From Thinopyrum elongatum (lineage: Eukaryota; Streptophyta; Magnoliopsida; Poales; Poaceae), in the NCBI GenBank assembly GCA_011799875.1, contig JAAAXO010000120.1:539209-603208 (forward strand): a stretch of 64,000 nucleotides of DNA, read 5' to 3'. The notes below the pieces were generated by a model, which saw only the letters and a list, made by a program, of their open reading frames with translations, did not search any database and was not told the origin of the DNA. This document shows, piece by piece, positions 1 to 11,891 of this stretch; the first letter of the stretch is position 1; every line of letters starts with the position of its first letter. The position numbers and the translations under genes are program-made.

Positions 1-840
1 AAATCCATCGTTAACGACGAACTTGTTCCATGTTCTCCCTTCCTTACAATTCTGCAATACATCTTTAAATTCAGCATCATGCACATATTGATCTTTGATG
101 GTCTCCAAACCATATATTTTAAAGTCAAGTTGTGAAAGCATAGTATAACGACGAGACAATGCATCAGCAATAACATTTTCTTTACCCTTCTTGTGTTTAA
201 TGACATAAGGGAAAGTCTCAATAAATTCAACCCATTTAGCATGTCTACGGTTCAGTTTTGCTTGACTTTTAATGTGTTTCAAAGATTCATGATCAGAATG
301 TATAACAAATTCTTTGGGCCATAAATAATGTTGCCATGTTTCTAAGGTCCGAACAAGAGCATATAATTCTTTATCATAAGTAGAATAGTTCAGACTAGGC
401 CCACTCAATTTTTCAGAAAAGTATGCAACAGGTTTGCCATCTTGTAATAAAACACCTCCTAATCCAATTCCACTAGCATCACATTCAAGCTCAAAAGTCT
501 TATTAAAATCAGGAAGTTGGAGTAAAGGAGCATGTGTCAACTTATCTTTCAATACCGTGAAGGCTTCTTCCTGTGAGGTACCCCAAACAAAAGGCACATC
601 CTTCTTTGTAAGCTCATTGAGAGGTGCAGCAATGGTGCTGAAATCTCTCACAAAACGCCTATAGAAACCAGCGAGGCCAAGGAAACTCCTCACTTGTGTG
701 ACCGTTTTGGGCTGCGGCCAACTCTCAATAGCTTCAATCTTGGCTTTATCAACATCAATTCCCTGTGGAGTAACAACATAGCCAAGAAAAGATACTCGGT
801 CGGTGCAAAAGGTGCACTTCCCAAGGTTACCAAACAAACG
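1..840 (-). pseudogene. CRM pol fragment: RT end, RNase H, start of integrase
   Basis: Reading leftwards on the minus strand, the fragment starts just after the YFDD part of reverse transcriptase ([14 protein letters not shown]), passes through the thumb/connection region and the RNase [10 protein letters not shown] motif (codons near 470-490), and leaves the window at the start of integrase. I see no stop in this frame when comparing it with the copy at 8380-9216. It is cut on its upstream side by an LTR at 841, so it has no start and cannot be expressed as a normal polyprotein. Together with the gag piece at 1763-2999 it probably belonged to one minus-strand element; protease and the N-terminal half of RT are missing between them. 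Confidence 0.9.
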
Positions 841-1762
841 TGATAGAGGCGAGGGTGTCCCGATCTTTCGATGAGATGATAGCTATCGTTTTTGGTGGAG
901 TAGACTTTGACGATCCGACTACGAACGTGCGAGGACGTCGCGCCTTAGCAATCGCTAAACCAACTCCGAGAGGTTATTGACCACGCCGGAGCACAATCAA
1001 CCTGACCACGAGGGTCTATCTCCTGCAAGCAAACGAAGAACAAGCAAGAAACTAAGATTTGCAATCTGGATATTGCGAATATAAGATGAAAGCTTTATTG
1101 ATCAAGGTGGGGTTCTGTGACGTCTTGGTCTGGTCGTTGAACACAAACGAAGTACGCGAAGTTGCAGCTATGGCGAACTTTTAATCTAAACAAAACCCAA
1201 AGTCTAAACGGTGCCCTAGGGGCTGTATATATGGAGGAAGAGGAGGGGATTTCGTGGCCCTTGAAGGAGGGGTCCGAAACCAACCCTATCTCTTGTTTCC
1301 CCACACATACGGACTCTAAAAACAGCCTATACTCAAGTATTTCGAAATTACATGGGCCTGGCCCAATAATAAGGTGACGCAGCACCTATAATAGCCTCTG
1401 GACGAAATTTATGAAGTGACATCTTGTATATTTCGTCCAAGGCTTCCTGCACTCATTATGGTGGCTTCAAAGTCCTGAAATCATCACTTGTAACTCCGTT
1501 CTTGTTCCCCTTGTGCATGCCATCATCTCCATGCTTGAACTTGCTCCAAGGTTCCTCTTTCTTGTCCAAGCTAGGGCCTTCATTTGTAAGCAAAACAAAT
1601 GTATCCAATTTAGGCAGCATCATATTCTCATGAACTTTAGAATCATTACCAAGAAACGAAAGTACCTGATAATTTAATTGGCATGCGCGAGCTCTAGTAA
1701 TTGGTCCAGTATGTATAGAAGCAGGGGCTGTGGGTGTAACAATGGTATTGATGTCCTCATCA
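841..1762 (-). repeat. CRM-A LTR between pol and gag fragments
   Basis: This is a complete 922-bp A-type LTR: its plus-strand sequence begins TGATAGAGG and ends CCTCATCA, the reverse complement of the coding-sense ends. The base before it belongs to RT (flank aaacg) and the base after it to gag (flank ctgtt). There is therefore no 5-bp target duplication, and the host sequence between the two flanks is missing. This fits recombination between LTRs of two separate insertions in one host element. It could also be the 3' LTR of an element deleted exactly up to its LTR start. Confidence 0.93.
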
Positions 1763-2999
1763 CTGTTGATGCCATAGATGAAGAAGAGCTCTGGGCAGGC
1801 CCAGAAGGTGTACTCTTGGCAGATGGTGGTGGTGGTGCCTGTTTTCTTGTATCTCGGTTGGAATTGGCGGCTGAAGTCAGTGGTGCCGCAGTAGGACGTG
1901 TGGGAGTAGAGGAGGCACGCGGTGTCCATGATGAAGATCGACCTGCAGAAAAATTAGTTCGCGCCAATGCCTGTCGATCCTGCACTTCACGTTCAGCTTT
2001 ACAAGCAAGATGGAATAAACGAGTGATATTATTATACTCCTTATACTCTAGAATGGTCTGAATCTCTCTATTTAATCCACCCATGAAACGTGCAAGCATA
2101 GCTTCATTCTCCTCAACAATACCACATCTAATCATGCCAGTTTGTAATTCCTGATAATATTCTTCTACAGAATTTTTTCCTTGTCTTAAGCGCTTCAATT
2201 TTTGAAGTAATTCACGTTGATAATATGGTGGAACCCAACGAGTACGCATAGCAGTTTTCAAAGCAGCCCACGTAGCTGGAATAGGATATAATCTACAATG
2301 TTCAGACCACCATACACATGCAAAACTAGTGAAAGCACAAACAGCAGCAGCAACACGTCGTTCCTCGGGATATTGTAAACATGTAAAACGTTGTTCAGTT
2401 TCTAACTCCCAAGTAAGATATATATCAGGAACATATCTACCCTCGAATGGTGGAATATTCAATTTTAATTTAGGAAGATGGTCATGATCTCGTACCTGAA
2501 GTGGTGGTGTAGACCTACCATTGCGATTATTTGCATGTGGACGACCTGGTGCTGGTGGTTGCACGTAGTTATGATTTTGATCAACCTCATCCTCATAATC
2601 GCCCGCGTAATCATCCTCCTCCTCGGCACCAGCAGCAGCAGGAGCAGGAGCCAAAGAAGCATCAACAGTAGGTACAGCAGCACCAGAAGTTTGGCCATCC
2701 TCAAGAGGAACACGCTTCGCTCGTCCGAACTGATTTGGAAGGGGCCGTTGTTGTTGTCGTTGCAGAGGTGCGACAGGTGCAGCCGGTGGTGGTTGGGGAA
2801 GACGCGTGAGCAATTCATTAAACTTGTTATCCAGCTTTGTCTCGAACGACTTCTCCATGCCATCTATCTTCTCCATGGCCTCTTCAAATCTGTTTAGCAC
2901 ATCTCCCACCTGGCCACTCATCATTTGCTGAAATTTATCATGCAACTCCTTGTTCGTCATGTTCTCCCAGTCAATCTCGTCGGCTTGTGATCCTGCCAT
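1763..2999 (-). pseudogene. gag: CRM-A gag, truncated before the zinc knuckle
   Basis: The frame starts at the ATG at 2997-2999 (MAGSQADEIDWENM); an upstream GTG is in frame but the ATG matches all sister copies. About 412 codons remain: an N-terminal helical segment (residues about 10-60, heptad-like), a Pro/Gln/Ala and acidic linker to about residue 170, and the Ty3-type gag domain with the CVWWSEHCRL motif. The ORF stops at the LTR joint just before the CCHC knuckle. Gag would form the virus-like particle and bind the RNA; here the nucleocapsid end is lost. The leader and a 5' LTR lie directly upstream (3000-5042). Confidence 0.92.
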
Positions 3000-4108
3000 G
3001 GTTAGCAGCAATAGAAACACACAAGAATATGATCCTACAGACTACTAGAAAGTGGTGGTGGTGTGGTGTGGTGTCACAAATTCGTCAAGCAAATCTCAAA
3101 TTCTTACCAGTTCTTACCCAGCAGCAGGTGGTGATCGGCAACCTTTGTAGTCAAAACTCGTAGAGCTTGGACAGAGCGATTGCCAGGTGGTGTCAAACAC
3201 ACGATGTAGATGTATGTGGAGCTGGGAAGGCTTATGATATGGTAGCAAAAAGGGTCAGCAATAATCAATTCAGAGATGCAATGTTGAATAAACTCTCAAC
3301 GACGGTACTGTGCTGGTCCTAGGCTAGACCGTGCTAGAGACGCGAGCCTAGAACACTTACAAAAATCACGGCGCTGCACGTAAACAAGGGAGGAGCACAC
3401 TCTGAATTTTTTTCTTTTCTTTTTTTTTGCACTTTTTTTTTTTTGCTCCGCAACAATTTTTTTTCGAAAAAGTCTACAAATGGTCTAAAAACTGCCTAGC
3501 CAGAATTTTCCAGACTTAGTTTTTTTTTGAAACTGGAACTATTTTTCTTCTGCGGGTAGCACGAAAATTGGGGAATCCGACTTGTTCACGACTCGTAGTA
3601 TCGCGTGATCTGGCACTCTAAAATAAAGGAATAAATACTGGACTCGGACTAGGACTGGTGGCAGAGATGAATCTGGTGGAACTCGGACTGGTGATGGTAT
3701 ATGACGGTAGTATATGTGGGCTCGGATTGGTGGTGGTATATGGACTCGGATCGGTGGTGGTATATGGACTCGGATCGGTGGTGGTATATGGACTCAGAGA
3801 AATAGCAGATAAGCTGTGGTGGTATATGGTAGGGGCGATGATGATGGTGCGGCGGCGGCGTGACAACTTGTGAACAGAACTCGAAACTCTAAAGAACTAG
3901 ACGCTAAGACCAGCAACTTGACACGACGATGCAACCGCAAATTCAACAAAGCAAAATCCCTAAAAAGATTATGCAAAGGCTCAGATTGGTTCGGATATGA
4001 TGAACTAACCCTAAATTTTTTTTTTGGCTTTTTCCTGGACTGTAGGTATGAAGAACAGACTCGATCTAAACTACGAAAAACTGTAAATCTCACCGAGCAA
4101 CCTGGGAA
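3000..4108 (-). other. Untranslated leader of the minus-strand CRM-A element
   Basis: This is the region between primer-binding site and gag start, about 1.1 kb. It contains T-rich and A-rich runs (3405-3475), a 24-bp minisatellite (3721-3792), and the conserved leader segment at 3256-3356 that also occurs in the C subfamily. No coding sequence is supported; ORFs in the minisatellite are composition artefacts. Confidence 0.85.
3721..3792. repeat. 24-bp minisatellite in the CRM leader
   Basis: Three tandem units of the pattern ctcggatcggtggtggtata followed by tgga; the first unit has a T for C. A similar three-unit array occurs at 56061-56131 in the sister leader. The plus-strand leaders at 16083-16145 and 35877-35940 instead carry a related 18-bp gctgccatataccaccac repeat. 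Confidence 0.85.
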
Positions 4109-4118
4109 TCTGATACCA
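4109..4118 (-). other. Primer-binding site (initiator tRNA-Met)
   Basis: On the minus strand it reads TGGTATCAGA, complementary to the 3' end of initiator tRNA-Met, two bases inside the 5' LTR at 4121. This is where minus-strand cDNA synthesis would be primed. Confidence 0.9.
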
Positions 4119-4120
4119 CT

Positions 4121-5042
4121 TGATAGAGGCGAGGGTGTCCCGATCTTTCGATGAGATGATAGCTATCGTTTTTGGTGGAGTAGACTTTGACGATCCGACT
4201 ACGAACGTGCGAGGACGTCGCGCCTTAGCAATCGCTAAACCAACTCCGAGAGGTTATTGACCACGCCGGAGCACAATCAACCTGACCACGAGGGTCTATC
4301 TCCTGCAAGCAAACGAAGAACAAGCAAGAAACTAAGATTTCCAATCTGGATATTGCGAATATAAGATGAAAGCTTTATTGATCAAGGTGGGGTTCTGTGA
4401 CGTCTTGGTCTGGTCGTTGAACACAAACGAAGTACGCGAAGTTGCAGCTATGGCGAACTTTTAATCTAAACAAAACCCAAAGTCTAAACGGTGCCCTAAG
4501 GGCTGTATATATGGAGGAAGAGGAGCGGATTTCGTGGCCCTTGAAGGAGGGGTCCGAAACCAACCCTATCTCTTGTTTCCCCACACATACGGACTCTAAA
4601 AACAGCCTATACTCAAGTATTTCGAAATTACATGGGCCTGGCCCAATAATAAGGTGACGCAGCACCTATAATAGCCTCTGGACAAAATTTATGAAGTGAC
4701 ATCTTGTATATTTCGTCCAAGGCTTCAGGCACTCATTATGGTGGCTTCAAAGTCCTGAAATCATCACTTGTAACTCCGTTCTTGTTCCCCTTGTGCATGC
4801 CATCATCTCCATGCTTGAACTTGCTCCAAGGTTCCTCTTTCTTGTCCAAGCTAGGCCCTTCATTTGTAAGCAAAACAAATGTATCCAATTTAGGCAGCAT
4901 CATATTCTCATGAACTTTAGAATCATTACCAAGAAACGAAAGTACCTGATATTTTAATTGGCGTGCGCAAGCTCTAGTAATTGGTCCAGTATGTATAGAA
5001 GCAGGGGTTGTGGGTGTAACAATGGTATTGATGTCCTCATCA
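4121..5042 (-). repeat. CRM-A 5' LTR
   Basis: This 922-bp LTR is followed in the minus direction by the primer-binding site and leader, so it is a true 5' LTR. On its outer side (5043) it abuts a plus-strand scrap of integrase tail rather than a target duplication. It carries a TATA-like TATATA in U3 and an AATAAA in R, as other A LTRs do. Confidence 0.93.
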
Positions 5043-5070
5043 GACTTCATTTCAAGAAGGGGAGGAAAAT
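5043..5070 (+). other. Inverted scrap of integrase tail and polypurine tract
   Basis: Bases 5043-5066 equal the plus-sense end of pol just before a 3' LTR, including the polypurine tract aagaaggggagga (5054-5066). Four extra bases, aaat, follow. The scrap sits between two minus-oriented LTRs, so it is inverted relative to both. Confidence 0.85.
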
Positions 5071-5686
5071 AGTACGCGAAGTTGCAGCTATGGCGAACTT
5101 TTAATCTAAACAAAACCCAAAGTCTAAACGGTGCCCTAAGGGCTGTATATATGGAGGAAGAGGGGGGGGGGGATTTCGTGGCCCTTGAAGGAGGGGTCCG
5201 AAACCAACCCTATCTCTTGTTTCTCCACACATACGGACTCTAAAAACAGCCTATACTCAAGTATTTCGAAATTACATGGGCCTGGCCCAATAATAAGGTG
5301 ACGCAGCACCTATAATAGCGTCTGGACGAAATTTATGAAGTGGCATCTGGTATATTTCGTCCAAGGCTTCCTGCACTCATTATGGTGGCTTCAAAGTCCT
5401 GAAATCATCACTTGTAACTCCGTTCTTGTCCCCCTTGCGCATGCCATCATCTCCATGCTTGAACTTGCTCCAAGGTTCCTCTTTCTTGTCCAAGCTAGGC
5501 CCTTCATTTGTAAGCAAAACAAATGTATCCAATTTAGGCAGCATCATATTCTCATGAACATTAGAATCATTACCAAGAAACGAAAGTACCTGATAATTTA
5601 ATTGGCGTGCGCGAGCTCTAATAATTGGTCCAGTATGTATAGCAGCAGGGGCTGTGGGTGTAACAATGGTATTGATGTCCTCATCA
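5071..5686 (-). repeat. CRM-A LTR, truncated
   Basis: The fragment keeps U3 and part of R but lacks the U5 end; it starts inside the LTR at agtacgcgaag and ends properly at CCTCATCA. It has an 11-base G run near 5164-5174. The precise end joins foreign retrotransposon DNA at 5687. Confidence 0.9.
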
Positions 5687-6307
5687 CCCGTGTGGAGAAC
5701 AACATTGTTGACCACCTATCAAAGTGCGCTTCCCAAAAGCTACCTGTGGAACCAGGGACTTTTGTACTCCATTTGAATCAACCATAAGTTACTCAGTCAA
5801 CGCAAGCCAGAAAGAGGAGAAAGTTGAACACAAACAACTATTTTCTGGCAGAGCTTCCTAAAGCTGCCAGCACGAATGTTGTCGGGAACAACAATGCCCT
5901 TGACGGTGAGCTACAGTTCCACACAGAACCTCAGGTTGACGCTGTTGAGAATGGAGCTCCCGGAGCCGCAAAAATGCCATTAGTCCTTGTCGTTGAGCCA
6001 CAAGCTCCGTCATGGGCGCCACACAATGTCTAGTTTCTCTAAACAGGGGAGCTTCCTGACGAGAAAGAACAAGCTGAGAAAGTAGCTCGTCAGTCAAATA
6101 TGTATCAGTTTGTGGACAACATTTTGTACAGAATGAGACCGAACGGGGTGAAATTAAAGTGCATTTGCTGGGAAGATGGACTTAAGTTGTTGGCGGAGAT
6201 ACATGGAGGCATATGTGGCTCTCACATAGGATCAACATCCCTTGTCGGGGAAGCTTTCCGGCAAGGTTTTTAATTTCCCACTGCCCTCCAAGATGCAACT
6301 GAGCTAG
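5687..6307 (+). pseudogene. Tat-lineage Ty3/gypsy pol fragment (RNase H end to integrase zinc finger)
   Basis: One plus-strand frame reads NNIVDHLSKCASQKLPVEPG, then AEKVARQSNMYQFVDNILYR and EIHGGICGSHIGSTSLVGEA. This is the RNase H/archaeal-type RNase H to HHCC integrase boundary of large grass gypsy elements of the Tat (RIRE2-like) type, clearly not CRM. Stops break it at 5785, 6031, 6040 and 6268. It is bounded exactly by two CRM LTR ends, so it is a remnant of an older element into which CRM copies inserted. I infer the lineage from motif wording; a search against Tat pol would settle it. Confidence 0.85.
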
Positions 6308-7229
6308 TGATAGAGGCGAGGGTGTCCCGATCTTTCGATGAGATGATAGCTATCGTTTTTGGTGGAGTAGACTTTGACGATCCGACTACGAACATGCGAG
6401 GACGTCGCGCCTTAGCAATCGCTAAACCAACTCCGAGAGGTTATTGACCACGCCGGAGCACAATCAACCTGACCACGAGGGTCTATCTCCTGCAAGCAAA
6501 CGAAGAACAAGCAAGAAACTAAGATTTGCAATCTGGATATTGCGAATATAAGATGAAAGCTTTATTGATCGAGGTGGGGTTCTGTGACGTCTTGGTCTGG
6601 TCGTTGAACACAAACGAAGTACGCGAAGTTGCAGCTATGGTGAACTTTTAATCTAAACAAAACCCAAAGTCTAAACGGTGCCCTAAGGGCTGTATATATG
6701 GAGAAAGAGGAGGGGATTTCGTGGCCCTTGAAGGAGGGGTCCGAAACCAACCCTATCTCTTGTTTCCCCACACATACGGACTCTAAAAACAGCCTATACT
6801 CAAGTATTTCGAAATTACATGGGCCTGGCCCAATAATAAGGTGATGCAGCACCTAGAATAGCCTCTGGACGAAATTTATGAAGTGGCATCTTGTATATTT
6901 CGTCCAAGGCTTCCTGCACTCCTTATGGTGGCTTCAAAGTCCTGAAATCATCACTTGTAACTCCGTTCTTGTTCCCCTTGCGCATGCCATCATCTCCATG
7001 CTTGAACTTGCTCCAAGGTTCCTCTTTCTTGTCCAAGCTAGGCCCTTCATTTGTAAGCAAAACAAATGTATCCAATTTAGGCAGCATCATATTCTCATGA
7101 ACATTAGAATCATTACCAAGAAACGAAAGTACCTGATAATTTAATTGGCGTGCGCGAGCTCTAGTAATTGGTCCAGTATGTATAGCAGCAGGGGCTGTGG
7201 GTGTAACAATGGTATTGATGTCCTCATCA
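6308..7229 (-). repeat. CRM-A 3' LTR
   Basis: This complete 922-bp LTR follows the polypurine tract (7230-7242 on the plus strand, with one interruption: AAGAAGGTGAGGA in sense). The pol frame from 7230 runs into it and stops at 6923, so the LTR supplies the integrase C-terminus ([13 protein letters not shown]...TLKPP). Its far side abuts the Tat fragment (flank gctag). Confidence 0.94.
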
Positions 7230-10200
7230 TCCTCACCTTCTTGAAATGAACTCGTCCTCGACGGAAGCTCATCTTCCTCACCCAAATAAGGCTTCAAATC
7301 TGCAATGTTAAAAGTGGGACTAACCCCAAAATCTGCAGGCAGCTCAAGTTTATATGCGTTATCATTTATTTCTTCTAACACCTTAAAAGGACCATCAGCA
7401 CGTGGCATTAGCTTTGATTTGCGCAAATCAGGAAATCTATCCTTACGCAAATGTAACCAAACAAGATCTCCAGGTGCAAACACAACATGTTTTCTACCCT
7501 TATCTCCAGCAAGTTTATATTTAGCATTCATACGCTCAATGTTCTCCTTAGTTAACTCATGCATTTTTAAGATCAATTCAGCCCGTTGTTTAGCATCAAA
7601 ATTAACCTTCTCCGAAGATGGAAGAGGCAACAAATCAATAGGTGCACGAGGTAGGAAACCATATACAATTTCAAAAGGGCACATCTTAGTAGTAGAACGC
7701 AACGAACGATTATAAGCAAATTCAATATGAGGCAAGCATTCTTCCCACATTTTCTTGTTATTCTTCAAAACAGCCCTAAGCATAGTAGACAAAGTTCTAT
7801 TGACTACTTCAGTTTGTCCATCAGTTTGGGGGTGACAAGTAGTACTAAAAAGCAGTTTAGTCCCCAACTTAGCCCATAAACATCTCCAAAAGTGGCTAAG
7901 AAATTTGGTATCACGATCTGAAACAATAGTATTTGGCACACCATGCAAGCGAATAATTTCACGAAAGAACAAATCAGCAACATTAGCAGCATCATCGCTT
8001 TTATGACTTGGTATAAAGTGTGCCATTTTCGAGAACCTATCCACGACAACAAATATGCTATCCCTCCCCTTCTTTGTTCGAGGTAAACCCAAAACAAAGT
8101 CCATAGATATATCCTCCCATGGAACACTAGGTACAGGCAAAGGCATATATAAACCATGAGGATTGAGTCGTGACTTAGCTTTTTTTGACATGTAGTGCAG
8201 CGAGCAACAAAGCGCTCAACATCCCGTCTCATCTTTGGCCAAAAGAAATGTGTAGCAAGTACATCCTCCGTCTTCTTTACGCCAAAGTGTCCCATTAATC
8301 CTCCTCCATGCGCCTCCTGCAACAACAAAAGACGAACGGAGCTAGCTGGAATGCATAGCTTGTTAGCACGAAACACAAATCCATCGTTAACGACGAACTT
8401 GTTCCATGTTCTCCCTTCTTTACAATTCTGCAGTACATCTTTAAATTCAGCATCATGCACATATTGATCTTTGATGGTCTCCAAACCAAATATTTTAAAG
8501 TCAAGTTGTGAAAGCATAGTATAACGACGAGACAATGCATCAGCAATAACATTTTCTTTACCCTTCTTGTGTTTAATGACATAAGGGAAAGTCTCAATGA
8601 ATTCAACCCATTTAGCATGTCTACGGTTCAGTTTGGCTTGACTTTTAATATGTTTCAAAGATTCATGATCAGAATGAATAACAAATTCTTTGGGCCATAA
8701 ATAATGTTGCCATGTTTCCAAAGTCCGAACAAGAGCATATAATTCCTTATCATAAGTAGAGTAATTCAGACTAGGCCCACTCAATTTTTCAGAAAAGTAT
8801 GCAACAGGTTTGCCATCTTGTAATAACACACCTCCTAATCCAATTCCACTAGCATCACATTCAAGCTCAAAAGTCTTATTCAAATCAGGAAGTTGGAGTA
8901 AAGGAGCATGTGTTAACTTATCTTTCAACACCGTGAAGGCTTCTTCCTGTGCGGTACCCCAAACAAAAGGCACATCCTTCTTTGTAAGCTCGTTGAGAGG
9001 TGCAGCAATGGTACTGAAATCTCTCACAAAACGCCTATAGAAACCAGCGAGGCCAAGGAAACTCCTCACTTGTGTGACCGTTTTGGGCTGCGGCCAACTC
9101 TCAATAGCTTCAATCTTGGCTTTATCAACTTCAATTCCCTGTGGAGTAACAACATAGCCAAGAAAAGATACTCGGTCGGTGCAAAAGGTGCACTTCCCAA
9201 GGTTACCAAACAAACGTGCATCACGTAGAGCAATAAAAACAACACGTAAATGTTCCAAATGTTCCTCCAAAGATCTGCTATAAATCAATATATCATCAAA
9301 GTAAACTACCACAAATCGTCCAGTGAAAGCACGTAAAACTTCGTTCATTAATCTCATGAAAGTACTAGGTGCATTAGTTAACCCAAAAGGCATGACTAAC
9401 CACTCATATAAACCGAACTTAGTTTTAAATGCTGTTTTCCATTCATCTCCCAATTTCATACGAATTTGATGGTATCCACTACGCAAATCAACTTTGGAGA
9501 ATATTGTAGAGCCACTCAATTCATCAAGCATATCATCTAGCCTAGGAATAGGATGACAATAACGAATAGTAATATTATTAATGCCTCTACAATCAACACA
9601 CATACGCGACGTACCATCCTTTTTTGGCACTAGTATAATAGGAACAACACAAGGACTAAGAGATTCGCGTATATAACCTTTGTCGAGCAGCTCCTGTACT
9701 TGACGCATAATCTCCTTCGTCTCCTCTGGATTGGTACGGTATGGCGCACGGTTTGGCAACGAAGCACCGGGAATTAAGTCAATCTGATGCTCAATCCCGC
9801 GAATAGGTGGTAATCCCAGTGGCACGTCTTGTGGAAAGACGTCAGCGAACTCCTGCAAAATGTTAGTGACCGCAGGAGGCAAAGAGGAAGGCACGTCCTC
9901 GAATGAAAATAACGCCTCTTTGCACACAAAAGCATAGCAAACAGAATTGCTGAAATCTAGCTCATCAATATCAGATTTGGTGGCAAGTAAGCATGCACTT
10001 TTCAATTTAATTTCAGAAGCAACACTAGATGGTTTATTATTAGGCTTCATTTGTTGCTCAAATTCTTTTGCCACAATCTGATTTTCACTCTTATTTTTCT
10101 CCTGCTTTGCTTTACTAGCTCTACTAATATCATCTTTCAAAATAGAATCAGGAGTCATAGGAAGCAAAGTAATATGTTTATCCTTATGAACAAGAGTATA

Positions 10201-10969
10201 CTGATTGTTTCTACCATGGTGTACAGAATTTTTATCAAATTGCCATGGTCTACCAAGTAATAATGAACATGCTTGCATGGGTACCACATCACAATCAACA
10301 TAATCAGCATATGTAGAGATACTAAAATGCACACGAACAGTACGTGTTACCTTAACCTTGCCGCTGTTGTTGAACCATTGGATATAGTAAGGATGTGGAT
10401 GTGGTCTTGTGGTGAGAGATAGCTTCTCCACCATCTCCATGCTAGCCAAGTTGTTGCAGCTCCCTCCATCTATGATGACGCGAACAGAACGTTCCTTCAC
10501 AACTCCCTTTGTATGGAACAAATTATGCCTCTGATTTTGCTCAGCTTGTGTGACCTGCACACTCAAAACACGTTGAGCAACTAAACATTCATACCTGTCA
10601 GCGTCTTCAGGAGCCATGTATTGCGTCTCATGATCAGAATCATCTCCACCGTGTTCTTCACTTGTAATAAGAGCCAAAGTCTCCTCATCATAATCACTAG
10701 CAGACTCATACCCACCATCCTCAGTAGCAATCCTAACACGCGGAGATTGGCATTCTCTCGCATAATGACCTCTTCCCTTACAACGACGACAAATAATATC
10801 ATGTGTGTGCCCTGTTGATGCCATAGATGAAGAAGAGCTCTGGGCAGGCCCAGAAGGTGTACTCTTGGCAGATGGTGGTGGTGGTGCCTGTTTTCTTGTA
10901 TCTAGGTTGGAATTGGCGGCTGAAGTCAGTGGTGCCGCAGTAGGACGTGTGGGAGTAGAGGAGGCATGG
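6923..10969 (-). pseudogene. gag-pol: CRM-A gag-pol, 5'-truncated and frameshifted
   Basis: From right to left: the Pro/Ser linker of gag, zinc knuckle [14 protein letters not shown] (10750-10791), protease IIDGGS (about 10460-10475), RT with YFDD (9292-9303), RNase [10 protein letters not shown], integrase HHCC, and the D,D,E core (first Asp codon 8099-8101). The C-terminal tail ends with a stop at 6923 inside the LTR. The gag N-terminus is missing because an LTR replaces it at 10970. A run of seven T at 8180-8186, five in sister copies, shifts the frame by two between the HHCC finger and the catalytic core; the two parts are therefore open separately (10824-7804 and 8191-6923). RT, protease and core motifs otherwise look intact. 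Confidence 0.93.
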
Positions 10970-11891
10970 TGATAGAGGCGAGGGTGTCCCGATCTTTCGA
11001 TGAGATGATAGCTATCGTTTTTGGTGGAGTAGACTTTGACGATCCGACTACGAACGTGCGAGGACGTCGTGCCTTAGCAATCGCTAAACCAACTCCGAGA
11101 GGTTATTGACCACGCCGGAGCACAATCAACCTGACCACGAGGGTCTATCTCCTGCAAGCAAACGAAGAACAAGCAAGAAACTAAGATTTGCAATCTGGAT
11201 ATTGCGAATATAAGATGAAAGCTTTATTGATCAAGGTGGGGTTCTGTGACGTCTTGGTCTGGTCGTTGAACACAAACGAAGTACGCGAAGTTGCAGCTAT
11301 GGCGAACTTTTAATCTAAACAAAACCCAAAGTCTAAACGGTGCCCTAAGGGCTGTATATATGGAGGAAGAGGAGGGGATTTCGTGGCCCTTGAAGGAGGG
11401 GTCCGAGACCAACCCTATCTCTTGTTTCCCCACACATACGGACTCTAAAAACAGCCTATACTCAAGTATTTCGAAATTACATGGGCCTGGCCCAATAATA
11501 AGGTGACGCAGCACCTATAATAGCCTCTGTACGAAATTTATGAAGTGGCATCTTGTATATTTCGTCCAAGGCTTCCTGCACTCATTATGGTGGCTTCAAA
11601 GTCCTGAAATCATCACTTGTAACTCCGTTCTTGCTCCCCTTGCGCATGCCATCATCTCCATGCTTGAACTTGCTCCAAGGTTCCTCTTTCTTGTCCAAGC
11701 TAGGCCCTTCATTTGTAAGCAAAACAAATGTATCCAATTTAGGCAGCATCATATTCTCATGAACTTTAGAATCATTACCAAGAAACGAAAGTACCTGATA
11801 ATTTAATTGGCGTGCGCGAGCTCTAGTAATTGGTCCAGTATGTATAGAAGCAGGGGCTGTGGGTGTAACAATGGTATTGATGTCCTCATCA
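10970..11891 (-). repeat. CRM-A 3' LTR of the integrase unit
   Basis: This 922-bp LTR directly follows an intact polypurine tract (11892-11904, AAGAAGGGGAGGA in sense) and hosts the last 102 codons of the integrase ORF. On the minus strand an AATAAA lies at 11223-11228. Its other end joins the truncated gag of the neighbouring element (flank catgg). Confidence 0.94.

Noticed and set aside
1095..1385. Recurrent 96-residue and 71-residue ORFs inside every LTR
   Set aside because: They lie in U3/R, are antisense or out of frame to the known pol tail, recur only because the LTR recurs, and show no protein-family motif.
3721..3792. CRISPR-like array
   Set aside because: Units are contiguous without spacers and the DNA is plant retrotransposon leader.
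3658..3873. Val/Tyr/Gly repeat ORF
   Set aside because: It is the translated 24-bp minisatellite in an untranslated leader.
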